Shown one piece after another: positions 15,794 through 23,662 of a stretch of DNA of 34,200 bases. Source of the stretch: an uncultured Pseudomonadales bacterium (lineage in GTDB: Bacteria; Pseudomonadota; Gammaproteobacteria; Pseudomonadales; Cellvibrionaceae); NCBI GenBank assembly GCA_947494095.1, contig CANLTI010000049.1, positions 1 through 34,200 of the forward strand, in the 5' to 3' direction. Position 1 is the first letter of the stretch. Each line of letters opens with the position of its first letter. Below the pieces are notes generated by a model. That model made no database searches and was not told the origin of the DNA. It worked only from the letters and a program-made list of their open reading frames with translations. The translations under genes were made by a program, and so were the position numbers.

Positions 15794-17290
15794 TTAATCA
15801 GTGCTCACGCGCAAGGTTAATAACCCAGCAACCACCATAAGCACACCACCTGTCACCAATGCATAAATGGCTTCGCCACTGAAAAAAGTGTTCACAATAA
15901 AACCAAGCAAAGTAGCAGCAAGAATTTGAGGAATCACAATAAAAAAGTTAAATATCCCCATATAGACACCCATTTTATTACTGGGCAAACTCGATGCTAA
16001 CATGGCATAAGGTAAGGATAAAATAGAAGCCCAAGCAAAACCAACACCCACCATCGATAATAACAAATAGGCTGGGTCAGTAATCATAGTCATAGAGGCT
16101 AAGCCTATACCGCCTAAGGTCATATTCAATAAGTGTGCTTTTTTTACACCTAACTTATTGACTAACACAGGAATAACTAAAGCGGCTAATGCGGCAAAAC
16201 CATTATAGGCCGCAAATAAAATACCAACCCAATCTGCACCTGTGTTGTAAGCGACCGAGGTGGTATCACTACTACCATAGTGGTGCGAGGTTACCGCAGA
16301 AGTGGTGTAAATCCACATAGCAAATAACGCAAACCAGCTACAAAACTGTACAGGGGCCAACTGGCGCATTGTTTTGGGCAGGTTAAAAAAGTCAACAGCC
16401 ACTTTATAGTAGCCATTTTCAACCCACTCTCTATTGTGTAAAAAAGGAATAGAGAGCAACATTATAGCAGCAACACCCAATAGCCCCGCTAAAATATACA
16501 ACTGCTGATCTAGTTTAAAATAGATAACGACACTCAAAACTAATGCGCCAGCAAGTGCTGTGACGGCAGCATAACTGTTACATTTTTGAGTATTAAATTG
16601 GCTTGCAGTAACGCCTTTAGCGCGCTCATCGGTATTATGCTCATCAAAACTGGCGAGCTCTTCTGGCGAGTATTCTTTGGTTTTAATAATACTCCAGCCA
16701 ACCGCTAAAAATAAAATGGCGGCGCCGGCATAAAAGGCATAAATAACCGAATCGGGTATTTGCCCAGTATCTGCCGTATTAGAGACACCTAGTATATTAG
16801 TAAACACCCAAGGTAGTGCAGAGGCCACAATGGCACCAATACCAATAAAAAAGCTTTGCACTAAATAACCTTTAGGCTGCTGATTTTTAGGTAAGTTGTC
16901 ACCGACTAACGCACGAAACGGCTCCATAGACACATTAATAGATGCATCCATAATCCACAGCATACCGGCGGCAATCCATAGCGTAGGCGAGTGCGGCATA
17001 AAACATAACGCTGCCGATGTTGCAATAGCACCATATAAAAAATAAGGTCTGCGACGCCCTAGACGCCCCCATGTATTATCACTTAAATACCCAATGATGG
17101 GCTGCACAACAAGGCCAGTTATAGGTGCTGCAATCCATAAAATAGGAATATCATCGATACTCGCGCCAAGCGTTTGAAATATACGGCTTACATTGGCATT
17201 TTGGAGTGCAAACCCAAACTGGATACCTAAAAATCCAAAACACATATTCCAGATTTGCCAAAAACTCAGTTGGGGTTTGCTTTTATTCAT
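15794..17290 (-). CDS. MFS sugar transporter, SLC45/MalY-like (maltodextrin uptake)
   Basis: A 498-residue inner-membrane carrier with about twelve hydrophobic segments. The start ([20 protein letters not shown]), the [19 protein letters not shown] loop and the [20 protein letters not shown] segment are hallmarks of the SLC45-type sugar carriers. These take up maltose and maltodextrins in Caulobacter (MalY) and Xanthomonas-like bacteria, beside a TonB receptor. The family signature RRRPY is intact. A central cytoplasmic insertion lies near residues 205-235. The ribosome site at 17290 is weak. The gene lies 85 bases after the receptor gene, with a hairpin between, and 51 bases before the amylase gene. 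It probably moves maltose or maltodextrin, with cations, into the cytoplasm where the divergent alpha-glucosidase acts. Confidence 0.88.
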   Translation of the reverse strand: MNKSKPQLSFWQIWNMCFGFLGIQFGFALQNANVSRIFQTLGASIDDIPILWIAAPITGLVVQPIIGYLSDNTWGRLGRRRPYFLYGAIATSAALCFMPHSPTLWIAAGMLWIMDASINVSMEPFRALVGDNLPKNQQPKGYLVQSFFIGIGAIVASALPWVFTNILGVSNTADTGQIPDSVIYAFYAGAAILFLAVGWSIIKTKEYSPEELASFDEHNTDERAKGVTASQFNTQKCNSYAAVTALAGALVLSVVIYFKLDQQLYILAGLLGVAAIMLLSIPFLHNREWVENGYYKVAVDFFNLPKTMRQLAPVQFCSWFALFAMWIYTTSAVTSHHYGSSDTTSVAYNTGADWVGILFAAYNGFAALAALVIPVLVNKLGVKKAHLLNMTLGGIGLASMTMITDPAYLLLSMVGVGFAWASILSLPYAMLASSLPSNKMGVYMGIFNFFIVIPQILAATLLGFIVNTFFSGEAIYALVTGGVLMVVAGLLTLRVSTD

Positions 17291-17330
17291 AAAATATAAC
17301 TTTTATTAAAACTATTATTTGATATTAATA

Positions 17331-17349
17331 ATGGGCATTCCTTGCCCAT
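17331..17349 (-). promoter_or_regulatory. Intercistronic hairpin between receptor and carrier genes
   Basis: Perfect 7-bp stem ATGGGCA / TGCCCAT with a 5-base loop in the 85-base gap. On the minus strand, the direction of the genes, no T run follows, so it is more likely to protect the receptor message end or set a lower carrier level than to terminate fully. On the plus strand it is followed by five T's. Confidence 0.5.
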
Positions 17350-17375
17350 CTTTTTAGCTTGCGATTTTCTAAAAT

Positions 17376-20240
17376 CTAGAAGCGAGCTTTGAGGCGTAAA
17401 CCCGCCATACGCGGTGTGTTTAAAAACCGAATATTCACTGAGTTGTTCACAAACGCTTTAGTCGCATAGGTTTTATCTGTCAAATTAGACACCCACGCTT
17501 CAACACGATACTGCCCATTATCACCCATCGTTATACCGGCATTAAGATTCATGATAAACGTTGAGGGTACTCCATCCTTAAGGAAGTTGCCATTCGCTTC
17601 AGGGAAACCAGCACCTGTAATCAACCAGTGATTACTGACTGTCATATCCTCTAGAGGAATATTATTACCATCAGCATCAAAACCACGACTATTGTAAGGT
17701 GAAAGATAGTATTTGCTGCGATAGTTACCACTCAATGTCCAGTCTACGCTATTAATGAAACTGCGATTAAAATCAAAATTTTGCGATAACGCTAAGTTCA
17801 AATTAAACTTAGATGTATTCGGTAGCATATTACCATCAAGATTAACCATTGCTTCATTACTGGTATCTTGGCGCGTATCTAAAATTTCTGCATCATCAAA
17901 TTGGCTATCTAAGTAAGCAAAATTTGCACGCAAACGAAAATCAGCAGGCAATAAAATATCACCATCAAGCTCAAAACCCAATAAAGAAACATTAGCAGCG
18001 TTTTGATTAATAACTTGGTTATTACTACAAGGGCCGCCATCTGCTGGACGATCTGTTGGGGGACATACAGCAATTAAACCTTGCACAACTTTGTTTTTAT
18101 AATCGTAATAAAAGGCTGCGCTATTCAATCGCACTGGTAAATCAGCAATGCTAAACTCTGTTTTAGCGCCAATTTCATAAACCATCAGCTCTTCTGGCTC
18201 CCAAGAAACCACAGTAGCTGTAGGATTTCCTGCGGTATCAACATCAGGAATTGGGCGGTTAATACCACCTGCACGCGTACCTGTAGATAGCGTCAAATAC
18301 GTCATCGTACTATCGCTTATGTCGTACTCAGCACCTAAACGCCAATCGCTATAACTCTCTTTATTTTTGGATATAATATTGCCTTGACCATTAATGCCTT
18401 CAAAATCAGAAGTAATTTTCACATTAAATGCATTTGGACTTTGTGCAATAATATCATCTAAGTTATCGTTGCTCCCCCAATTAGCAATTCCATCTAAAAA
18501 ATACTGCTTTGTTTCACTGCTCTCACCTAAAGGCACTACTTTATTGGGTCGATCATTTGCACCTGTTAGCTGCAAACCATTGGTTCCCATAACAATATCC
18601 TGAGGGCCGTCTAAGCCATAATCAAGTAATGCCTGCTCATCTAAAATTAATTGATATTGAGCATTTGATTCCTTCGCTACTTTTTCATCTTCCGTAAAGC
18701 GTAACCCGGCTTTAACACGAAAACGATCATTAACACTATAAGAACCATCGGCAAAAACAGCAAACGAATCAACCGTGGATTTATCATTACGATTTTCCGA
18801 GGATAGGCCATTCAGCCACCCGCACACAGCACCTTCTCTGCCACCACAATCACCCCACCAGCCATGGTTAAAATCTTGTGATGAACCACTGAATGTTTCT
18901 GAAAAACTAAAAACACCTGCTGAATATACAAACTTATCAGTTTCCCCATGTAAACGTAGCTCATTAATAATGGATTCTGATTTTTCAGTTTGGGTAAAAT
19001 TACCATAAGCAGTTTGTTCGTTACCTAAGATAACTGCTTCAGCGACATCTGCAGCCCCACCAATAACATTACCATCAGCATCGTATGTATCAGGATAATC
19101 AAAACCGATTTGCCATTCACGAGCGGCATTACGATGCTTAAAGTCATACTCTCGATATGAAGAGTTAAGCTCTATATTAAAAGCATCACTTAAGTTTAAA
19201 GAAAAGGTACCGGCGACACCTTGAATATCATTATCCATACCACCTTCATTCACGAAGTACTGTGAATAAGGGTCGCTTAGATCGTCGATATCATAACCTG
19301 CAGACAGTGAACGGCCAGCAAAGGATCCAGGAACACTTGAACCATTTTGCCAAACTTTATCAGCTAAGATAAACATTGAGAATACATCATTAGGCTCATA
19401 CAAGGCTGATACACGAAGCGCCTGATCATCCATCGAGCCAGGTGTTTCTATATCACCACCAAAAGCATCCGCCAAGCGTGAGCCTTGCCCAGCTAACCCG
19501 TCTAAGTCAACATCTAATTTAGAAAAGGCATTATCCATATAAGAATCGCGTGTTTCAGAGTAACCAGCAACACGGAATGCCAAAGTATCGTTGACAGGTA
19601 AATTAATGGCGCCCTCTAAATGACGTTGTTTATAGCTCCCTACCCCCGCAGTAATATCACCACTAATGCCATCATAGTCTGGACGCTTAGATATAATATT
19701 GATTGTACCACCGGTTGCATTACGGCCACGTAACGTTCCCTGCGGACCTTTATTAACCTCTACACGCTCGACATCAAAAAACATAGGCCCAATACTACGC
19801 GGGCGAGGCAAATACACGCCATTATAGTGCGTTGCCACTGAAGGGTCTGAGGCAAAATCAGAGTCAGATGAACCAATACCTCGTAAGAAAACCTCGAGCT
19901 TACCTTCTTGGTTCGCAATATGCAGACCGGTGACAATGTTTTGTAAATTTTTGAAATCACTACCCACACCCAAAGCCGTTAAATCTTCGGTGCTAAAGGC
20001 TTGCACAGTACCAGCAACATCTTGCAAGCTTTGCGTACGACGCTCAGTAGTCACTATGACTTCTTCGATAAAACGCTCATTAGTGGCTTTTTGCTCTTGC
20101 GCGTGTAACGCACCTGAGCCACTTAACGCTGTTATCGCTAAGGGCAAAATAGCTTGCTTAAATACTGTGCGATTAGTTGTGGCTTTACGTGCTGAGCGTT
20201 GTTGTGCGCTAGCCTTGTTGTTATTCATTTTAGACGTCAT
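17376..20240 (-). CDS. TonB-dependent outer-membrane receptor for maltodextrin (MalA-like)
   Basis: A 954-residue receptor. ATG 20240 is preceded by GAGGG at eight bases. The signal peptide (KQAILPLAITALSGSGALHA) ends near residue 47. A TonB box follows (EEVIVTTERR), then the plug domain (LQDVAGTVQAFSTEDL, GSSDSDFASDPSVATHYNGV, VEVNKGPQGTLRGRNATGG) and a long beta barrel ending in Phe (MAGLRLKARF), the usual outer-membrane assembly signal. Length and plug sequence are typical of the Caulobacter MalA group. It should import maltooligosaccharides with TonB-ExbBD, which are not in this window. It is the first gene of an operon with the MFS carrier and amylase. Three LacI-type palindromes lie upstream of the predicted promoter. 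The exact ligand is inferred from neighbours. Confidence 0.9.
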   Translation of the reverse strand: MTSKMNNNKASAQQRSARKATTNRTVFKQAILPLAITALSGSGALHAQEQKATNERFIEEVIVTTERRTQSLQDVAGTVQAFSTEDLTALGVGSDFKNLQNIVTGLHIANQEGKLEVFLRGIGSSDSDFASDPSVATHYNGVYLPRPRSIGPMFFDVERVEVNKGPQGTLRGRNATGGTINIISKRPDYDGISGDITAGVGSYKQRHLEGAINLPVNDTLAFRVAGYSETRDSYMDNAFSKLDVDLDGLAGQGSRLADAFGGDIETPGSMDDQALRVSALYEPNDVFSMFILADKVWQNGSSVPGSFAGRSLSAGYDIDDLSDPYSQYFVNEGGMDNDIQGVAGTFSLNLSDAFNIELNSSYREYDFKHRNAAREWQIGFDYPDTYDADGNVIGGAADVAEAVILGNEQTAYGNFTQTEKSESIINELRLHGETDKFVYSAGVFSFSETFSGSSQDFNHGWWGDCGGREGAVCGWLNGLSSENRNDKSTVDSFAVFADGSYSVNDRFRVKAGLRFTEDEKVAKESNAQYQLILDEQALLDYGLDGPQDIVMGTNGLQLTGANDRPNKVVPLGESSETKQYFLDGIANWGSNDNLDDIIAQSPNAFNVKITSDFEGINGQGNIISKNKESYSDWRLGAEYDISDSTMTYLTLSTGTRAGGINRPIPDVDTAGNPTATVVSWEPEELMVYEIGAKTEFSIADLPVRLNSAAFYYDYKNKVVQGLIAVCPPTDRPADGGPCSNNQVINQNAANVSLLGFELDGDILLPADFRLRANFAYLDSQFDDAEILDTRQDTSNEAMVNLDGNMLPNTSKFNLNLALSQNFDFNRSFINSVDWTLSGNYRSKYYLSPYNSRGFDADGNNIPLEDMTVSNHWLITGAGFPEANGNFLKDGVPSTFIMNLNAGITMGDNGQYRVEAWVSNLTDKTYATKAFVNNSVNIRFLNTPRMAGLRLKARF

Positions 20241-20392
20241 AGCGTTACCCTCGTACTATTGCTGTTTTCTCTCACGCTCAAGGCAAGCTTTATAAAATTT
20301 ACGTTAATGCGTTTTTTGAGGCAGAGATTGATAAATAATTTATTATTTTTTTGGTTACTCAAAGGCTAAGTGGCCTTATTCGTAGTAAATTC

Positions 20393-20422
20393 ACTGTACG
20401 TCCTTGTGATTATGGCGAACAA
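20393..20422 (-). promoter_or_regulatory. Possible promoter of the receptor-carrier-amylase operon
   Basis: On the minus strand TTGTTC (20422-20417) and TACAGT (20398-20393) are spaced by 18 bases. The match is moderate. The palindrome at 20428-20441 lies directly upstream of the -35. The leader would be about 145 bases; nothing else was recognised in it. Confidence 0.35.
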
Positions 20423-20427
20423 CCCTA

Positions 20428-20441
20428 TGCATACGTATTCA
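20428..20441. promoter_or_regulatory. LacI-type operator 1
   Basis: TGCATACGTATTCA, a near-perfect palindrome centred on CG, the layout typical of LacI-family operators. It differs from operator 2 at one position and lies closest to the receptor operon. Confidence 0.75.
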
Positions 20442-20456
20442 TAAAGACTGTTTTTC

Positions 20457-20470
20457 TGCATACGTATGCA
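20457..20470. promoter_or_regulatory. LacI-type operator 2
   Basis: TGCATACGTATGCA, a perfect 14-bp palindrome centred on CG. Its centre is 29 bp from operator 1 and 50 bp from operator 3. Confidence 0.8.
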
Positions 20471-20506
20471 TGTGTAGGACAATGTAACACTTGCCTCATT
20501 CAGCAA

Positions 20507-20520
20507 TGAATACGAATGCA
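20507..20520. promoter_or_regulatory. LacI-type operator 3
   Basis: TGAATACGAATGCA keeps the TGnATACG core and the nATnCA right half, with a CG centre and two changes from operator 2. It lies just upstream of the predicted -35 of the alpha-glucosidase gene. Confidence 0.65.
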
Positions 20521-20526
20521 ATACGC

Positions 20527-20555
20527 TTGTCGCTTAATGATTTGCTCCGTAGAGT
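20527..20555 (+). promoter_or_regulatory. Possible promoter of the alpha-glucosidase gene
   Basis: TTGTCG (20527-20532) and TAGAGT (20550-20555) with a 17-base spacer give a moderate sigma-70 match about 30 bases before the start codon. Operator 3 lies immediately upstream. Confidence 0.35.
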
Positions 20556-20583
20556 GTGCCGATAGCGAAGAGACGAGGTAAAC

Positions 20584-22305
20584 ATGACCTTAACAAATAA
20601 CAATCCCTTATCTGTAAGTGAATTACAGCCTGCCACCAATAATGATTGGTGGCGTGGCGCCGTCATTTACCAAGTATATTTACGTAGCTTTTTAGACTCT
20701 AATGGCGATGGCATTGGCGATATTCGAGGCTGTATAGAGCGTTTAGACTATATCAAAGGCCTAGGTGTTGATGCTATTTGGCTGTCACCGTTTTTTAAAT
20801 CTCCGATGGATGACTTTGGCTACGATATTAGTGACTACCGGGATGTGGACCCTATTTTTGGGACTCTTGAGGACCTTGATGAACTGATCACAAAAGCCCA
20901 TAACCTGGGTCTAAAGATCATGATCGATCAAGTATTGAGTCATACCTCCGTGGCACATGCTTGGTTTGAAGAAAGCCGCCAAAGCCGCACAAATGCAAAA
21001 GCCGACTGGTATGTATGGGCAGACCCTAAGCCCGATGGCAGCCCACCCAACAACTGGCTGTCTATTTTTGGTGGCGTGGCTTGGGAGTGGGAACCTAGGC
21101 GCCAGCAATACTATTTACATAACTTTTTAAAGTCTCAGCCTGATTTAAACTTTCACAACCGTGATGTACAAAATCAGATATTAGAAGAAGTAGAGTTTTG
21201 GTTAAAACGCGGTATTGATGGCTTGCGCTTAGATGCCATTAATTTTTGCTTCCACGATGAGCCGTTGCGTGATAACCCCGCCAAGCCTATTGATGAGCGT
21301 GAAGGACGAGGTTTTTCAAGTGATAACCCCTACGCTTACCAATACCACTACTTCAATAATACACAGCCACAAAATTTAGACTTTTTAGCGCGCTTGCGCA
21401 GCTTAACCGATCGTTATCCTGGCACCACTACATTGGGTGAGGTGTCATCAGAAGACTCTCTCCAAACGATGTTAGAGTATACCGATGGCGATAAGCATTT
21501 ACATATGGCCTATAGCTTTGAGCTGCTAGTGGATGAGTTTTCAAGTGCTCATATTCGCCATACCGTAGAAAGCTTTGTTAACCGCAGCCAAGGCGGCTGG
21601 CCTTGTTGGGCCATTAGTAATCACGATGTTGCTCGCGTAGCATCGCGCTGGGGTGGCGACCAATTAAACTCTCGCGAACGCGCCCAGTTTAGCCAAATGA
21701 TTACGGCGCTCATGGCAAGCTTGCAAGGCAGTTTATGCGTTTATCAAGGTGAAGAGCTTGGCCTAACAGAAGCCGACGTTGCCTTTGAAGATTTGCAAGA
21801 CCCGTTTGGTATTGCGTTTTGGCCTAAATTTAAGGGCCGAGATGGCTGTCGCACACCCATGCCGTGGGATGGCAGCCAACACAATGCAGGCTTTAGTGAT
21901 GGCGCACCATGGTTACCGGTAGAGCAAAACCATAATGTATTGAGTGTAAACACGCAAAAAACACTGTCATGCTCTACGTTAGAACACTTTCAACAATTTA
22001 TGGCGTGGCGCAAACTGTGGCCAGCATTAACGAGCGGTGAAATAAACTTTATCGATAGCACAGAAAATACGTTACTTTTTACGCGGACTATTCATGCTGA
22101 CAGCAATACGGCCAAGCAAGTTATATTGTGTGCATTTAATCTTAGCAACACTAAAGTTACCCTAAAGCAGCCTTACAACCATACGATAACGCTCAATAGC
22201 CCAAACCAAAATGCGGATATTAGCGCTGACAATAACAGTATCTGCCTACCTCCTTTTGGGCGCTACTTTGCCCAAGTTAACACCCTGTCTTTGACGTCCC
22301 CCTGA
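20584..22305 (+). CDS. GH13 alpha-glucosidase, cytoplasmic
   Basis: A 573-residue enzyme without a signal peptide. It opens with the oligo-1,6/alpha-glucosidase pattern WWRGAVIYQVYLRSF and DSNGDGIGDIRG. GH13 regions: DQVLSHTS (I), GLRLDAINFCFHD with nucleophile Asp217 (II), TLGEVSSED with acid/base Glu286 (III) and AISNHDVAR with Asp348 (IV). The DAIN-FxxHD form of region II is typical of subfamily GH13_23 alpha-glucosidases of Xanthomonas and Halomonas. It should release glucose from maltose and short maltodextrins delivered by the MFS carrier. The ATG at 20584 has GAGG seven bases upstream. It is divergent from the receptor operon and shares the operator region, implying joint control. A strong terminator follows. 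Some GH13_23 enzymes also transglucosylate, so sucrose or other alpha-glucosides could be substrates. Confidence 0.9.
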   Translation: MTLTNNNPLSVSELQPATNNDWWRGAVIYQVYLRSFLDSNGDGIGDIRGCIERLDYIKGLGVDAIWLSPFFKSPMDDFGYDISDYRDVDPIFGTLEDLDELITKAHNLGLKIMIDQVLSHTSVAHAWFEESRQSRTNAKADWYVWADPKPDGSPPNNWLSIFGGVAWEWEPRRQQYYLHNFLKSQPDLNFHNRDVQNQILEEVEFWLKRGIDGLRLDAINFCFHDEPLRDNPAKPIDEREGRGFSSDNPYAYQYHYFNNTQPQNLDFLARLRSLTDRYPGTTTLGEVSSEDSLQTMLEYTDGDKHLHMAYSFELLVDEFSSAHIRHTVESFVNRSQGGWPCWAISNHDVARVASRWGGDQLNSRERAQFSQMITALMASLQGSLCVYQGEELGLTEADVAFEDLQDPFGIAFWPKFKGRDGCRTPMPWDGSQHNAGFSDGAPWLPVEQNHNVLSVNTQKTLSCSTLEHFQQFMAWRKLWPALTSGEINFIDSTENTLLFTRTIHADSNTAKQVILCAFNLSNTKVTLKQPYNHTITLNSPNQNADISADNNSICLPPFGRYFAQVNTLSLTSP

Positions 22306-22313
22306 GTGTATAA

Positions 22314-22335
22314 CGGTCAGAGTAATGACTGACCG
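22314..22335 (+). other. Short hairpin after the alpha-glucosidase gene
   Basis: Stem CGGTCAG / CTGACCG (22314-22320 with 22329-22335) with an 8-base loop, starting 8 bases past the stop and before the main terminator. It may protect the message end. Confidence 0.5.
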
Positions 22336-22355
22336 CTACCGCTTGGACTCTCTTG

Positions 22356-22407
22356 CCGAGGGCTTACCAATAGAGGATGGATCCTCTATAAGCCTCTCGG
22401 TTTTTTT
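22356..22407 (+). terminator. Strong rho-independent terminator of the alpha-glucosidase gene
   Basis: A long stem: outer CCGAG-GGCTTA pairs with TAAGCCTCTCGG with one bulge, and inner ATAGAGGAT pairs perfectly with ATCCTCTAT. Seven T's follow (22401-22407). About 50 bases past the stop. Confidence 0.9.
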
Positions 22408-22494
22408 GTTTTTGAATGTCTACTTTTAAACGATTTAATCTATTAAGGCACAAAATAACAGCCGAGTTTCACTGGCAATTTTAGCTGCGCTATA

Positions 22495-23214
22495 TTATTT
22501 TTCTTTATATTCCATAACTAACGCTTGATGACCATTGGATATTAATGAAGAACGCGCTTTAGCCAGCTTTGATCGCGAATCAAACGGCCCTACCAATACG
22601 CGATGCCATACCTCGCCATTGCGCACCGTTACCGTTTCTGATCGCGCCTCAAGATTCATTAAAATCAACTCCACTTTTAACTGCTCCGCATCTTTTGCCG
22701 TCTTAAAAGAGGCGACTTGTAAAATAAAAATACGCGGCGGTTTTGTGTTATTGACCTGCTCGGCTTTACTGCCATTATGCGCGACCGGTACTTCATTCTC
22801 TTTTAGCATATGATAAAAATCAAAACGTGGTTTTTGCTCCTGATTTTGCACAGATTCTTGTGTTTTTTTCTCGATAGACTTGGCTGTACTCGCTGTACCA
22901 GAAGCTGCCACAGGTTGTGTTTTTTGGCTGTTCACCTCTGCTCTAGGGCTATTTTGTCTCGCCGCTTGCTCATGCTGGCGTGAAGCCTCTACATTAGCTT
23001 TACTCGGTACTGAAGACGTATATTTGGTCGTATCAACCTCGGATAGGCGCACTAAAAACATAATAAAAGCCCCTACAGCGGTCCCTACAAATAGCCACAC
23101 CCAGCCGGGCACAGTGGGTTTTACAGCAGATGACTGACGAGGTTTAGCACTGGATTTAGTCGTTTTTTTTGTCGCTGTCTTAGCGCGTGGTTTTTTAGCG
23201 TAATCGTGTGCCAT
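22495..23214 (-). CDS. SPOR-domain, FtsN-like membrane protein
   Basis: A 239-residue protein starting MAHDYAKKPRAK at ATG 23214; a TTG six codons upstream is open but less likely. A Lys/Ala/Thr-rich cytoplasmic tail is followed by one membrane segment (about residues 38-58, PGWVWLFVGTAVGAFIMFLV), a Gln/Ser/Ala-rich periplasmic linker, and a C-terminal SPOR domain (about 160-239, IFILQVASFKTAKDAEQLKV to VLVGPFDSRSKLAKAR). SPOR domains bind denuded peptidoglycan at the division septum, and this architecture is that of FtsN. The short linker and lack of neighbouring division genes make FtsN itself likely but not certain; several SPOR paralogues can coexist. It is convergent with the alpha-glucosidase gene, and downstream of the hybrid kinase gene with a repeat element between. 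Confidence 0.85.
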   Translation of the reverse strand: MAHDYAKKPRAKTATKKTTKSSAKPRQSSAVKPTVPGWVWLFVGTAVGAFIMFLVRLSEVDTTKYTSSVPSKANVEASRQHEQAARQNSPRAEVNSQKTQPVAASGTASTAKSIEKKTQESVQNQEQKPRFDFYHMLKENEVPVAHNGSKAEQVNNTKPPRIFILQVASFKTAKDAEQLKVELILMNLEARSETVTVRNGEVWHRVLVGPFDSRSKLAKARSSLISNGHQALVMEYKEK

Positions 23215-23405
23215 GAATGCATTCGTTTTCAAAGTTTTAATAACTCACATTCTAGCGGTTGAGGGTGTAATAGGAAACTAAGCAAAATATATAATCGCTT
23301 TAAACACCTAAAGCTGACGCCTAAAGCAGCCACTGCGGTGTAATACGGCGTTTTATTAAGGAAGCCAGAGCTAATTGATCATTTTTAGATCACTGAGCAC
23401 CCACG

Positions 23406-23662
23406 ACTTAGGGCCGAGGCAATAATCGTTTGCCCAATGAGAGGGAGGTTTCTGTTTTCTCGGCAAGGCCTCGAAGGGGCGCATACCGGGCCATGTAACG
23501 CTTTGAGCAACGCATAGGAGCCCCCTTATTGGACATTGCACCTGCATAAGGATATGCGAGATTAGACTTTGCAGGAGCACAAAGTCGAGGAGTATAATAT
23601 CGAGCAGAGGCAGTAGAAAACACGTATTATTGGGTTATGTATTTTTGCCTCTTCCCTTAGCT
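23406..23662 (+). repeat. Dispersed inverted-repeat element (copy 2, full length, about 257 bp)
   Basis: The left end ACTTAGGGCCGAGGCAATAAT and right end TATTTTTGCCTCTTCCCTTAG form imperfect terminal inverted repeats. The interior contains CTGTTTTCTCGGCAAGG, a CTCGAAG...GAGCAACGC block shared with the copies at 31.2 and 34.1 kb, and a module TTGCACCTGCATAAGGATATGCGAGATTAGACTTTGCAGGAGCACAAAGTC-like, given here only by its key parts TTGCACCTGCAT and GGATATGC, also seen at 29.1 kb. No open frame of note. Its right end overlaps the last ten codons of the hybrid kinase gene. Confidence 0.8.
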
